Assembly: GCA_947167725.1 (NCBI GenBank)
Contig: CAMVJF010000029.1
Span: 1 to 12,700 of the forward strand
Direction: 5' to 3'
Source of the DNA: an uncultured Clostridia bacterium
Lineage (GTDB): Bacteria > Bacillota > Clostridia > Oscillospirales > Oscillospiraceae
Length of the DNA stretch: 12,700 nt
The notes beneath the pieces are model-generated. The model had not been told where the DNA came from. It was given only the letters and a program-made list of their open reading frames with translations, and made no database searches. Made by a program: the position numbers and the translations under genes. Positions 1-5,912 of this stretch are shown one piece after another; position 1 is the stretch's first letter; every line of letters begins with the position of its first letter.

Positions 1-531
1 GACATCCTCGTGTCCTCCAATCTCGAAAGGCTGCTGTTTTCCGTCTCCGGAGGAGACGCGGCGCTGGTGCGAAAATGCATGGAAGAGCTTGCGCGCGAAG
101 GCTTCTACCGCTTCCCGGAGGCGCTCATGGAGAAGCTGCGGGAGGACTTTTCGGCCTATTGCTGCCCGAGCGGCGCGTGCGCGGATACGATCGGGCGTCT
201 GTGGCGGGAGCATGGCTATCTCTGCGATACGCACACGGCCGTGGCCGTTTTCGCCGCGGAGGCATATAAAAAAGAGCGCCGTTCCCGTGCGCCGCTCGTG
301 ATCCTGTCGACCGCCTCGCCCTTCAAGTTCCCGGCCGCGGTGCTGCGCGCGATCGGCGGCAAGGCCGAGGGAGACGAGTTCGCGCAGATGGACGAGCTCT
401 CGCGGCTCACCGCTCTGCCGCTCCCGCGCGGACTCGCCGGTCTGCGCGGCCGCCGCGAGCTTCACCGGGACGTGATCGAGGTCGGGGACATGATCCCCTA
501 TATCATCCGTAAACTGAACGAGGAGGAATAA
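1..531 (+). CDS. thrC: Threonine synthase, C-terminal part (5' end outside window)
   Basis: Threonine synthase is a PLP enzyme that converts O-phosphohomoserine to threonine and phosphate in the cytoplasm. Only the last 176 residues are visible, and the frame is open to the left edge. Recognisable stretches of the long (E. coli/yeast-type) family are SSNLERLLF at visible residues 5-13, GYLCDTHTAV at 72-81 (family pattern GYxxDPHTAV, here with Thr for Pro) and LSTASPFKFP at 102-111. The PLP lysine lies upstream, out of view. The usual protein is about 450-500 residues, so roughly two thirds is missing. The stop codon (529-531) is one base before the thrB start, so the two are very probably co-transcribed and translationally coupled. 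The GTG at position 10 is an internal valine, not the start. The family call is firm. Confidence 0.95.
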   Translation, partial: DILVSSNLERLLFSVSGGDAALVRKCMEELAREGFYRFPEALMEKLREDFSAYCCPSGACADTIGRLWREHGYLCDTHTAVAVFAAEAYKKERRSRAPLVILSTASPFKFPAAVLRAIGGKAEGDEFAQMDELSRLTALPLPRGLAGLRGRRELHRDVIEVGDMIPYIIRKLNEEE

Positions 532-532
532 C

Positions 533-1411
533 ATGATCGTACGGGTTCCTGCCAGCAGTGCGAATCTCGGTCCCGGCTTTGACAGCTTCGGGATCGCCTG
601 GCAGCTCTATAACGAGATCGACTTTCAGATCGCCGAGGAGACGGCGATCTCCGGCTGCCCCGAGGCCTTCCGCAATGAACAGAACCTCGCCTGCAGGGCC
701 TACCGTCTGGCGCTCGAGCGCTGCGGCGTCCGCGAGCAGGACGTCGCGATCCGCTTCGGCCGCACGAATATCCCCGTGTCCCGCGGGCTGGGCTCCTCTG
801 CGGCGCTGATCGCCGCGGGCGTCTCGGCCGCCAACGTGCTGCACGATCTGGGGCTCTCGCGCGAGGAGCTGTTTTTGCTCGCGACTGAGGTGGAGGGCCA
901 TCCGGACAACGTCGCGGCCGCGCTGTACGGCGGGCTGAGCGTTTCGGCGCTGGTCGGCGGGCGAGCGGTGACGCGGCGCTTTCCGATCAGCGAAAGGCTG
1001 CGTTTCGCGGCGCTGATCCCGCCCTTCGAGCTCTCGACCGCGCTGGCGCGCAGCGTTCTGCCCGAAGCGGTGACGCGCGCCGACGCCGTTTTCAACGTCT
1101 CGCACGGGGCGCTGCTGCTGCGCGCGCTCGCCGACGGCGACGGGGAGCTGCTCGCCTTCGCAATGGACGACCGGATCCACCAGCCCTACCGCTCGCGGCT
1201 GATCGACGGCTTCCGCACCGCGCGGACCGAGGCGCAGGAGTGCGGGGCGCTGGGCTTCTGCATCTCCGGCGCGGGCTCGACGCTGCTGTGCGTGGCCGAC
1301 CGTCCCGATTTCCCCGCACGCATGGAGACCGCACTGTCGATGGCGCTGCCCGGGTGGGAGTTGCGCGAGCTGACGCCCGATCTCAACGGCGCGATGATCG
1401 CGGCGAATTGA
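533..1411 (+). CDS. thrB: Homoserine kinase
   Basis: Homoserine kinase phosphorylates L-homoserine with ATP, giving the substrate of the threonine synthase encoded just upstream. It is cytoplasmic and belongs to the GHMP kinase fold. The 292-residue product is close to the usual ~300. Family motifs in order are PASSANLGPGFD (6-17), the ATP-binding glycine loop PVSRGLGSSAA (81-91), EGHPDNVAA (121-129) and the C-terminal SGAGST motif (245-250). The ATG at 533 is set by GAGGAGG at 520-526, six bases upstream and inside the end of thrC. The thrC-thrB order is a common threonine operon arrangement. Nothing looks damaged. Transcription most likely ends at the inverted repeat at 1641-1678. Confidence 0.96.
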   Translation: MIVRVPASSANLGPGFDSFGIAWQLYNEIDFQIAEETAISGCPEAFRNEQNLACRAYRLALERCGVREQDVAIRFGRTNIPVSRGLGSSAALIAAGVSAANVLHDLGLSREELFLLATEVEGHPDNVAAALYGGLSVSALVGGRAVTRRFPISERLRFAALIPPFELSTALARSVLPEAVTRADAVFNVSHGALLLRALADGDGELLAFAMDDRIHQPYRSRLIDGFRTARTEAQECGALGFCISGAGSTLLCVADRPDFPARMETALSMALPGWELRELTPDLNGAMIAAN

Positions 1412-1442
1412 GCGGGAGCGGAGGAGAAGAGCGGAAGAGAAC

Positions 1443-1476
1443 GAACAATCCCTCCGGCATGAACAATCCCTCCGGC
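1443..1476. repeat. 16-bp direct repeat, two copies
   Basis: GAACAATCCCTCCGGC occurs at 1443-1458 and again at 1461-1476, a period of 18 bp. It sits just after the thrB stop in non-coding DNA. It looks like part of a dispersed intergenic repeat rather than a gene. The function is unknown. Confidence 0.75.
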
Positions 1477-1486
1477 GCTGCGCGCC

Positions 1487-1509
1487 GCCTCCCTTTGCGC
1501 AAGGGAGGC
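1487..1509. repeat. Palindromic intergenic repeat (hairpin)
   Basis: GCCTCCCTT and AAGGGAGGC form a perfect 9-bp stem around TGCGC, followed on the + strand by CTTTGGGGGGG. There is no clean U-tract, so it is a weak terminator at best. Palindromes of this type look like the dispersed intergenic repeats of high-GC Clostridia. That comparison is from memory. Confidence 0.55.
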
Positions 1510-1596
1510 TTTGGGGGGGCGGAATGGGCGTCGGCTTCCCCTGCGGGAAAATGCCGGTGAGAGTGGAAGGGGGCGGCAGGTCGGCAGACCGGCGGC

Positions 1597-1610
1597 AGGG
1601 GCAAGCCCCT
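1597..1610. repeat. Short palindrome AGGGGC-AA-GCCCCT
   Basis: A perfect 6-bp inverted repeat with a 2-base centre, followed by CCCCTAC. It belongs with the palindrome at 1487-1509 as part of a patch of repeat-like intergenic sequence. No gene is visible from 1412 to 1692. Confidence 0.45.
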
Positions 1611-1640
1611 CCCCTACACGAGAAAAAGGAAACGCAACAA

Positions 1641-1678
1641 AAAAGAGCTGTGAAAGCGAAGGCTTTCACAGCTCTTTT
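1641..1678. terminator. Bidirectional rho-independent terminator between thrB and the sortase gene
   Basis: A perfect 17-bp inverted repeat (arms 1641-1657 and 1662-1678, loop GAAG). It is flanked by six A residues on the left and a T run on the right. Read on the - strand, the stem ends in a T-rich run 15 bp beyond the sortase stop. Read on the + strand, it ends in TTTTGGTTT downstream of thrB. The position between two convergent genes fits a terminator that works in both directions. Confidence 0.9.
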
Positions 1679-1692
1679 GGTTTCTGTGCCGT

Positions 1693-3489
1693 TCAGGGCT
1701 TTTGTTCCAGCTCGGAGAGGAGTTCGCGGTCGTGCAGGCGGACGGCGAGCACGTCGACCGCGAAGCAGACGACCAGCAGCAGGAGCATCAGCGGGGTCCA
1801 CTTGTCGATCAGCACCATCGGCAGACGCATATCCTCGGTGAGGAGGAAGGCCACGAGGGCGAGGATCGTCGTCACGGTCTCGCCGCCGACGCCGAGGCGG
1901 AAGCGCCTGCGGAAGGACCTGACCTTATCCGCAAAGGAGGGCTGCTCCCCAGCGAGCTTGTCAAGGGCAGCCGGACGGCCGAATTTATGCTTCCAATGGA
2001 AGACGGGCGCGAGGATACCGGCCGTGAGGAGCAGACAGATCAGGTTGACAAGCGCCCAGCACCTGTCGCCGTAGCTGCTGCCTGTGGGCTTGAAGAAGGC
2101 GCCGAGGGGCGGCTCGGGCTCGTCGATGCTCTCTCCTCCGACGGGGACGGGCTTGTTCTCCTCGACGATCGTGAAGTCCGCGGGGTGGTACACGACGTTG
2201 TAGCTGCCGTTGTGCTGGACGGCGTCGCCGGAGGCGACGATCGCGTCCTCATAGATACCGACCGCCTCGTCCGTGCCAGCGCCGGGGCGCGTCACGGTAT
2301 ATTCGATCGTGTCGTTCCCGACGAGCCCCTCCACGGTCGCCGTGAAGGCCGGATCGTCCGTGCCGGCGGTCTTGCCCGCGTCGACGGCCGTGACGACCAC
2401 AAGGCGCGGGATGATGCGGATCTCGGTGTAGGCGCTGACGCTCTCCATGCCGGGATAGCTCGCGCGGACGAGCAGCGTCGTCGAGCCGTTGACGTCGCGA
2501 ACACGCGGAGCCTTGCGCGTCCAGGTCTTGCCGCCGTCGACACTGTATTCGACCGTGGCGCCGGTGAGGTTCACGTTGACGGTGACGCCGTGCTCCTGGC
2601 CGTCGTAGACGCCCTCGTAGCGGGAGACGCGCAGCGTCAGCGCGCCGCTCTGCGTCTCGCTCATGTCGCGCGGGGTCATCACCGCGTAGACGACGAGGCG
2701 GCCGTCGGTATCGGCGGAGGCGCAGGTGGAAAAGGCCACGATCTTGCTCGAATCGTTCGCAACGCCCGCGCGGTAGATGATCGGCGAGGCGCTCTCGATA
2801 AAGTCGATCACCTGCGCGGCGGTCTTGCCGGAGACGTAATAGACGCCCGCCTCATAGGCGTTGGTACGCAGGACGGCGAAGGTGGTCAGATCGTAGACGC
2901 CGGAGGAGGTGACGATCACGCCCTCTCGATGGGCGTCGAAGTAGCTCTCCTTCGTGAACTTGTCGAGCGAGCCGAACATGGCGCCGTTGTCCATGTGGTG
3001 GCCGTAGAGCAGGTTATAGCTGTCGGCAAAGCCGCCGCTGTTGGCCGAAGCGAGATAGATCGCGCCGGTGAGGGAGCTGCGGCCGTAGATGTCGTGCGAG
3101 GCATAATACAGATCGTCCGGGCCCTGCATGACGGCGTAGTCGATGCTGGTCTCATACATCGTCAGCCACGCGCGGTAGTCCGCGGTCACGGCGGAGAGCG
3201 TATCCCCGCCCGCGAGGGGGGCGGCACCCTCGTCGAGGATTTCCGGCTTATACTGGAGAAGATCCCAGGCGTTGGAGGCGGCGGCGTTCTGGGTATAGAA
3301 GCTGTCGTAAAGGACGTAGCCGGAATACAGGATCAGCGCGGCGGCAAGCACACCGGCCATCAGGGACACGAAGCTGCTGCCCGCGGCACGGGCAATGTTG
3401 AGGATATTGACGACGCGGCTCTTTTCCGGAGCCATGCGGGGTCTGGGTTTGTTGAAGATATCGGGTTTCGCTCTTTTGACGACTGCCAT
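1693..3489 (-). CDS. Class B sortase fused to MBG-like domains and a C-terminal membrane region
   Basis: Predicted cysteine transpeptidase that would join pilin subunits encoded just upstream. The 598 residues contain a basic N-terminus, a membrane anchor at about 41-63, and a class B sortase domain at about 70-275. The catalytic set is complete: His164 in YGHHMDNGAMFG, Cys256 in FSTC, and Arg264 in DGRLVVYAV. Class B sortases are usually ~250 residues. Here two MBG-like Ig modules follow (about 286-360, with YDGQEH, and 361-443), then a proline-rich linker and hydrophobic segments at about 477-497, 536-552 and 567-586. The start is the ATG at 3489, which has AAAGGAGG eight bases upstream; a start ten codons earlier would place that site inside the gene. 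In streptococcal FCT pili a class B sortase (SrtC2) polymerises the major pilin, which fits here. The role is inferred; the sortase class is firm. Confidence 0.9.
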   Translation of the reverse strand: MAVVKRAKPDIFNKPRPRMAPEKSRVVNILNIARAAGSSFVSLMAGVLAAALILYSGYVLYDSFYTQNAAASNAWDLLQYKPEILDEGAAPLAGGDTLSAVTADYRAWLTMYETSIDYAVMQGPDDLYYASHDIYGRSSLTGAIYLASANSGGFADSYNLLYGHHMDNGAMFGSLDKFTKESYFDAHREGVIVTSSGVYDLTTFAVLRTNAYEAGVYYVSGKTAAQVIDFIESASPIIYRAGVANDSSKIVAFSTCASADTDGRLVVYAVMTPRDMSETQSGALTLRVSRYEGVYDGQEHGVTVNVNLTGATVEYSVDGGKTWTRKAPRVRDVNGSTTLLVRASYPGMESVSAYTEIRIIPRLVVVTAVDAGKTAGTDDPAFTATVEGLVGNDTIEYTVTRPGAGTDEAVGIYEDAIVASGDAVQHNGSYNVVYHPADFTIVEENKPVPVGGESIDEPEPPLGAFFKPTGSSYGDRCWALVNLICLLLTAGILAPVFHWKHKFGRPAALDKLAGEQPSFADKVRSFRRRFRLGVGGETVTTILALVAFLLTEDMRLPMVLIDKWTPLMLLLLVVCFAVDVLAVRLHDRELLSELEQKP

Positions 3490-3497
3490 GCTTTCCG

Positions 3498-3505
3498 CCT
3501 CCTTT
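3498..3505 (-). promoter_or_regulatory. Ribosome-binding site deciding the sortase start
   Basis: AAAGGAGG on the - strand, eight bases from the ATG at 3489. The SipA-like and pilin genes have the same eight-base spacing, which supports this start over the in-frame ATG at 3519. Confidence 0.85.
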
Positions 3506-3542
3506 CCCAAAAGAATCAAGGGTCTGTCTGTTTTCCGCGCTC

Positions 3543-3576
3543 AGTATACGGCGCGCAGCGTCAACACAAGCGTCAA
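3543..3576 (-). promoter_or_regulatory. Possible promoter or regulator site ahead of the sortase gene
   Basis: On the - strand, a TTGACGCT octamer occurs twice with a 12-bp period (3569-3576 and 3557-3564), followed by TATACT (3543-3548). The octamers are 10 and 22 bp from TATACT, so neither gives a standard 17-bp spacer. The repeat may be a regulator box instead of a -35. The 136-bp gap between the SipA-like and sortase genes leaves room for a promoter. Low confidence. Confidence 0.35.
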
Positions 3577-3625
3577 TAAAAGTATAAACACTGCGCGAAT
3601 CGAAAAATTCCTTTGATCACGGCCC

Positions 3626-4240
3626 TCACAACGCGTTGCGTCGAACGACGGTGATCACCGTGCCGAGGATCTCGCTCTTGTCCACGGGGCCGAAATAACG
3701 CGAATCCGCGCCGCCCGCACGGCGGTCGGCCAGGACGAAGCACTCGCCCTCGCCCAGTTTGAGCGGGTATTCGGTGAAGCCCTCATAGCGGGCCGTCGCG
3801 AAAAAGATGTTCGGCTCGATCGCGACGTTGCCGTTGATCCTGAGCTGTTCGGCGTCCGTGATCTCCACGACGTCGCCCGAGGCGGCGACGACGCGGCAGA
3901 TGAAGAGGTGTTTCTTCGGATCGTCGGGCGTCGCTTTCTCAATGACGATAATGTCCTGAGCGCGCACGTCCTTATCCAGACGGTAGAAGAGCACGAGGTC
4001 TCCCGCGTCGAGACGCGGGCTCATGTCGCCGTTCGGCATGTGGGTAATGCCGACGATCTGGAAAAAGAGCAGCCAGATCACGAACAGCAGGGCCGCGAAA
4101 CGGATGAGCAGGCCCTGATATTCTCTGACACCGCGCTCGGAGCGGCGAAGCTGCTTTTGCAGCTTGTCTTCCCGCGTCTCGGGGAGCTCCGGGCTCTGCC
4201 CGGGCTCGGCGGCGCGCGGCGCGCTGTTTTCTTCGTTCAT
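3626..4240 (-). CDS. SipA-like signal peptidase I homologue lacking both catalytic residues
   Basis: A 204-residue member of the signal peptidase I (S26) fold: a charged cytoplasmic N-terminus (1-43), one membrane helix (about 44-63), then the extracytoplasmic domain. The conserved boxes are readable but the active site is gone. The Ser box (family PSGSMxPTL) reads PNGDMSPRL, placing Asp72 at the nucleophile. The Lys box (family KRVVxxxGD) reads CRVVAASGD, placing Cys115 at the general base. The last box reads ADRRAGGADSRYFG (171-184) for the usual GDNR..S.DSR.FG. Ser74 is two positions off and is not a credible nucleophile. From memory, S. pyogenes SipA, needed for pilus assembly, has Asp and Gly at these positions. 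Here the gene lies between a major pilin and a class B sortase, as expected for a non-proteolytic pilus assembly factor. The start has AAAGGAG (4249-4255) eight bases upstream. Confidence 0.88.
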   Translation of the reverse strand: MNEENSAPRAAEPGQSPELPETREDKLQKQLRRSERGVREYQGLLIRFAALLFVIWLLFFQIVGITHMPNGDMSPRLDAGDLVLFYRLDKDVRAQDIIVIEKATPDDPKKHLFICRVVAASGDVVEITDAEQLRINGNVAIEPNIFFATARYEGFTEYPLKLGEGECFVLADRRAGGADSRYFGPVDKSEILGTVITVVRRNAL

Positions 4241-4290
4241 ACGGCTTGCTCCTTTCCACGGTGTTTCGCCTGTACCCGGCAGCCCACGGC

Positions 4291-4318
4291 GCGCCCTCGC
4301 TTCGGGAAGCGGGGGCGC
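4291..4318. other. Hairpin 1 in the pilin-sipA gap
   Basis: A 12-bp stem (4291-4302 with 4307-4318) around CGGG, with one T-G mismatch. It is very GC-rich and has no U-tract on either strand, so it is not an obvious terminator. It lies in the 191-bp non-coding gap between the major pilin and the SipA-like gene. Confidence 0.6.
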
Positions 4319-4355
4319 ATCGTCGGCTGTCGGAGGCTCCGTCCGGGATATGTTC

Positions 4356-4386
4356 GGGGCGGCTCCGCGGCGCGCGGGGCCGCCCC
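4356..4386. other. Hairpin 2 in the pilin-sipA gap
   Basis: GGGGCGGC (4356-4363) pairs with GCCGCCCC (4379-4386). The stem continues inward as CCGCG/CGCGG around GCG with one T-G position, about 14 bp in all. There is no U-tract. It could stabilise the 3' end of the pilin message or slow polymerase. Confidence 0.6.
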
Positions 4387-4405
4387 ATAACGGCTGTGTT
4401 TCAAG

Positions 4406-4423
4406 CTCTCCCAGTGGGGAGAG
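4406..4423. other. Hairpin 3, close to the pilin stop
   Basis: CTCTCCC and GGGAGAG form a perfect 7-bp stem around AGTG, starting 8 bp past the pilin stop in the direction of transcription. No U-tract follows on the - strand. It resembles dispersed intergenic repeats of gut Clostridia (from memory). Confidence 0.5.
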
Positions 4424-4431
4424 GCGGGGCG

Positions 4432-5676
4432 TCAGGCCTCTTCCTCAGTCCTGCGCTTGCGGGACAGGGCGAAGACCACGATGCCCGCGGCGAGCATCAG
4501 GACGTAGGGCGCGACACGCAGCACGACGCCGGTCGGGGAGATGATCATCATGTCGTTGGTCACCTCGACGGTCTTGTCAGCCTCGGAGCCCGCGGTCTGG
4601 GCAGAGACTGCGATCGTACCGGTCGTGGAGTTGCCGCTCGTGACCGCCTCGGCGTCCTCGATGTTGGTATCGGCGCCGGCGGTCGTTACGGCATAGGTGG
4701 TGCCGGCGACGTCGTTCCTCTCGACGATGGCGACGGCCGTTCCCATCGGGATGCCGGTGTAGGTGACGGAAGCGCCGTCGGCAATCTGCGGATTGGTTGC
4801 GGCAAAGCTCGCGATCGCAGCGGCGTCAGCCTGGGCGAGCGTCGCGTTGGCGGTCGCCGTCACGATGGGCTTGACCGCGCCGGTCACGCTGGCGTTCGTG
4901 AAGGTGACCGTGAAGGGGAACTTATGATGGGTGTTCTTGATGTAGGCGTCGTTTGCGACCGTCTTGGAGACGGTCAGATTGAAGGTATGGTACTGGTCCG
5001 CGGTCTTGGCATTGTCGCCGGTCGTGGCGACGAAGCCCTCGGTCTTGGCGGTCGCGGTCGTGACGGCGGCATCGGCGTCCATCAGAACGTAGCCGTAGAT
5101 GCCGTCGTCCTTGACATAGACGTCGAGCCAGCGCTCGTTGGAGATCTCGCCGTCGACCACGCCGGCGGCCGTGTAGGCGGCGGGAGTGATGTTCTCGGTG
5201 ATCTTGTAGCGGTAGACGCCCGCACGCGGAAATTCAACGTCGTTGAAGTTGATCTCGATGGACTTGCGGTTGGCGGTGCCGGCGGCGGAGGCGCCGACGG
5301 TCTCGTCCGGGGACCAGGAAACGGTCTCCGTGATGGTCGGGCTGCCCACGCCGGCATAGGTCTTGACCTGTACGCCGGCAGCGTCGGTGACGTCCTTGTC
5401 GGCCGAGCCGGCGGTGATGGCGTAGCCGTAGGAAACGGTCGGCGCGTTGACGGAAGCGGCGCTGGGATTGAACACCGTCAGTTCCTTGAAGATGATGACC
5501 GAGCTGCCGACAAGCGTGGGCGTTTCGGGGGGCGTCGCGGTGCTGTCGAACTCACCGATCTGTCCTTCTTCTCCCTCCATGCTCGCGATGGGTACGGTCG
5601 CGAAGACGGGGGCGCTGAGGCTCAGGATGAGAACAAGCGTGAGGAGCAGGGCTCCGAGCTTTTTGATGTTCTTCAT
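4432..5676 (-). CDS. Major pilin subunit, FctA/Spy0128-like, with SPTGV sorting signal
   Basis: Predicted backbone subunit of a sortase-built pilus. The 414 residues show a signal peptide (KNIKK basic start, hydrophobic core, likely cleavage after Ala26 in APVFA), two Ig-like pilin domains, and a sorting signal SPTGV (380-384) followed by a hydrophobic helix (about 388-405) and an RKRR tail. The sorting signal, including the VAPY segment after it, closely resembles the EVPTG end of S. pyogenes Spy0128 as I recall it. Isopeptide candidates by pattern are Lys64 (FKELTV), Glu161 (YKITEN) and Asn233 (HTFN) for domain 1, and Lys238 (TVSKTV), Glu319 (AIVER) and Asn374 (EVTND) for domain 2. Lys224, nine residues before Asn233, sits where Spy0128 has its polymerisation lysine. 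The start ATG at 5676 has AAAGGAG eight bases upstream. It probably has its own promoter. Confidence 0.88.
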   Translation of the reverse strand: MKNIKKLGALLLTLVLILSLSAPVFATVPIASMEGEEGQIGEFDSTATPPETPTLVGSSVIIFKELTVFNPSAASVNAPTVSYGYAITAGSADKDVTDAAGVQVKTYAGVGSPTITETVSWSPDETVGASAAGTANRKSIEINFNDVEFPRAGVYRYKITENITPAAYTAAGVVDGEISNERWLDVYVKDDGIYGYVLMDADAAVTTATAKTEGFVATTGDNAKTADQYHTFNLTVSKTVANDAYIKNTHHKFPFTVTFTNASVTGAVKPIVTATANATLAQADAAAIASFAATNPQIADGASVTYTGIPMGTAVAIVERNDVAGTTYAVTTAGADTNIEDAEAVTSGNSTTGTIAVSAQTAGSEADKTVEVTNDMMIISPTGVVLRVAPYVLMLAAGIVVFALSRKRRTEEEA

Positions 5677-5684
5677 GGGGTTTT

Positions 5685-5691
5685 CTCCTTT
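5685..5691 (-). promoter_or_regulatory. Ribosome-binding site of the major pilin
   Basis: AAAGGAG on the - strand, eight bases before the ATG at 5676. It excludes the nine-codon longer reading from an upstream TTG, which would start before this site. Confidence 0.85.
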
Positions 5692-5746
5692 CGGGCTATT
5701 CAAATTGTTTTTTCTCTTTCATCGGCTCTCGCCTGAATCTGGTGCT

Positions 5747-5780
5747 ATCATAGCAGGGGGGATATCAATAAAACCGTCAA
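5747..5780 (-). promoter_or_regulatory. Probable pilin promoter with extended -10
   Basis: On the - strand, TGC-TATGAT (5747-5755) is a good extended -10 (TGnTATAAT-like), about 70 bp before the pilin ATG. A TTGACG (5775-5780) lies 22 bp further up, too far for a standard -35. An extended -10 can work with a weak -35, so the promoter is plausible. The start point would be near 5740. Confidence 0.55.
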
Positions 5781-5799
5781 AGAAAATCAGTTCTGCGCA

Positions 5800-5826
5800 T
5801 TTTTTAGTGATTTTTTTGATTCTTTT
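5800..5826 (-). promoter_or_regulatory. Phased A-tracts upstream of the pilin promoter
   Basis: On the - strand there are three A runs of 4, 7 and 6 bases, centred about 10.5 and 11.5 bp apart (5823-5826, 5811-5817, 5800-5805). This is close to one helical turn. Such phasing bends DNA and can raise promoter strength. They lie about 60-85 bp upstream of the predicted start, in an otherwise GC-rich region. Confidence 0.5.
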
Positions 5827-5843
5827 GATGCGAGGCGGCCTGC

Positions 5844-5861
5844 CCGGCGGCAAAGCGCCGG
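5844..5861. other. Hairpin in the adhesin-pilin gap (distal)
   Basis: CCGGCG and CGCCGG form a perfect 6-bp stem around GCAAAG. There is no T-run directly after it on the - strand. Together with the hairpin at 5878-5893 it may reduce read-through from the adhesin gene into the pilin gene. Confidence 0.5.
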
Positions 5862-5877
5862 ACAAGCCCTCGTTTTC

Positions 5878-5893
5878 ACGGCCGAAAGGCCGT
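5878..5893. other. Hairpin just downstream of the adhesin gene
   Basis: ACGGCC and GGCCGT form a perfect 6-bp stem around GAAA, 19 bp past the adhesin stop. On the - strand it is followed by GAAAACG, not a U-tract, so it is not a classical terminator. It may protect the 3' end of the adhesin message. Confidence 0.55.
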
Positions 5894-5912
5894 CAGGCGA
5901 GAGGAGAACTCC

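Noticed and set aside
503..1801. Minus-strand frame opposite thrB
   Set aside because: It overlaps thrB, whose motifs are unmistakable. It also crosses the terminator and has arginine-rich low-complexity content.
3490..3519. Ten-codon longer start for the sortase
   Set aside because: The AAAGGAGG site at 3498-3505 would lie inside the coding region. The ATG at 3489 has ideal spacing.
1702..3579. Long open frame on the + strand covering the whole sortase gene (625 codons)
   Set aside because: It is the antisense shadow of a clear sortase with catalytic motifs. Its product is a low-complexity run of Asp, Glu, His, Gly and Val with no domain, caused by high GC and few TTA, CTA or TCA codons in the real gene.
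3626..4240. Active signal peptidase I
   Set aside because: Ser and Lys of the dyad are replaced by Asp72 and Cys115. Ser74 is at the wrong position in the box.
4356..4386. Rho-independent terminator after the pilin
   Set aside because: Strong stem but no T-run on either strand, so it is recorded only as a hairpin.
4246..5736. Long + strand frame opposite the pilin gene (496 codons)
   Set aside because: Gly/Asp/Arg-rich antisense shadow with no recognisable domain. The - strand frame has a signal peptide, pilin domains and sorting signal.
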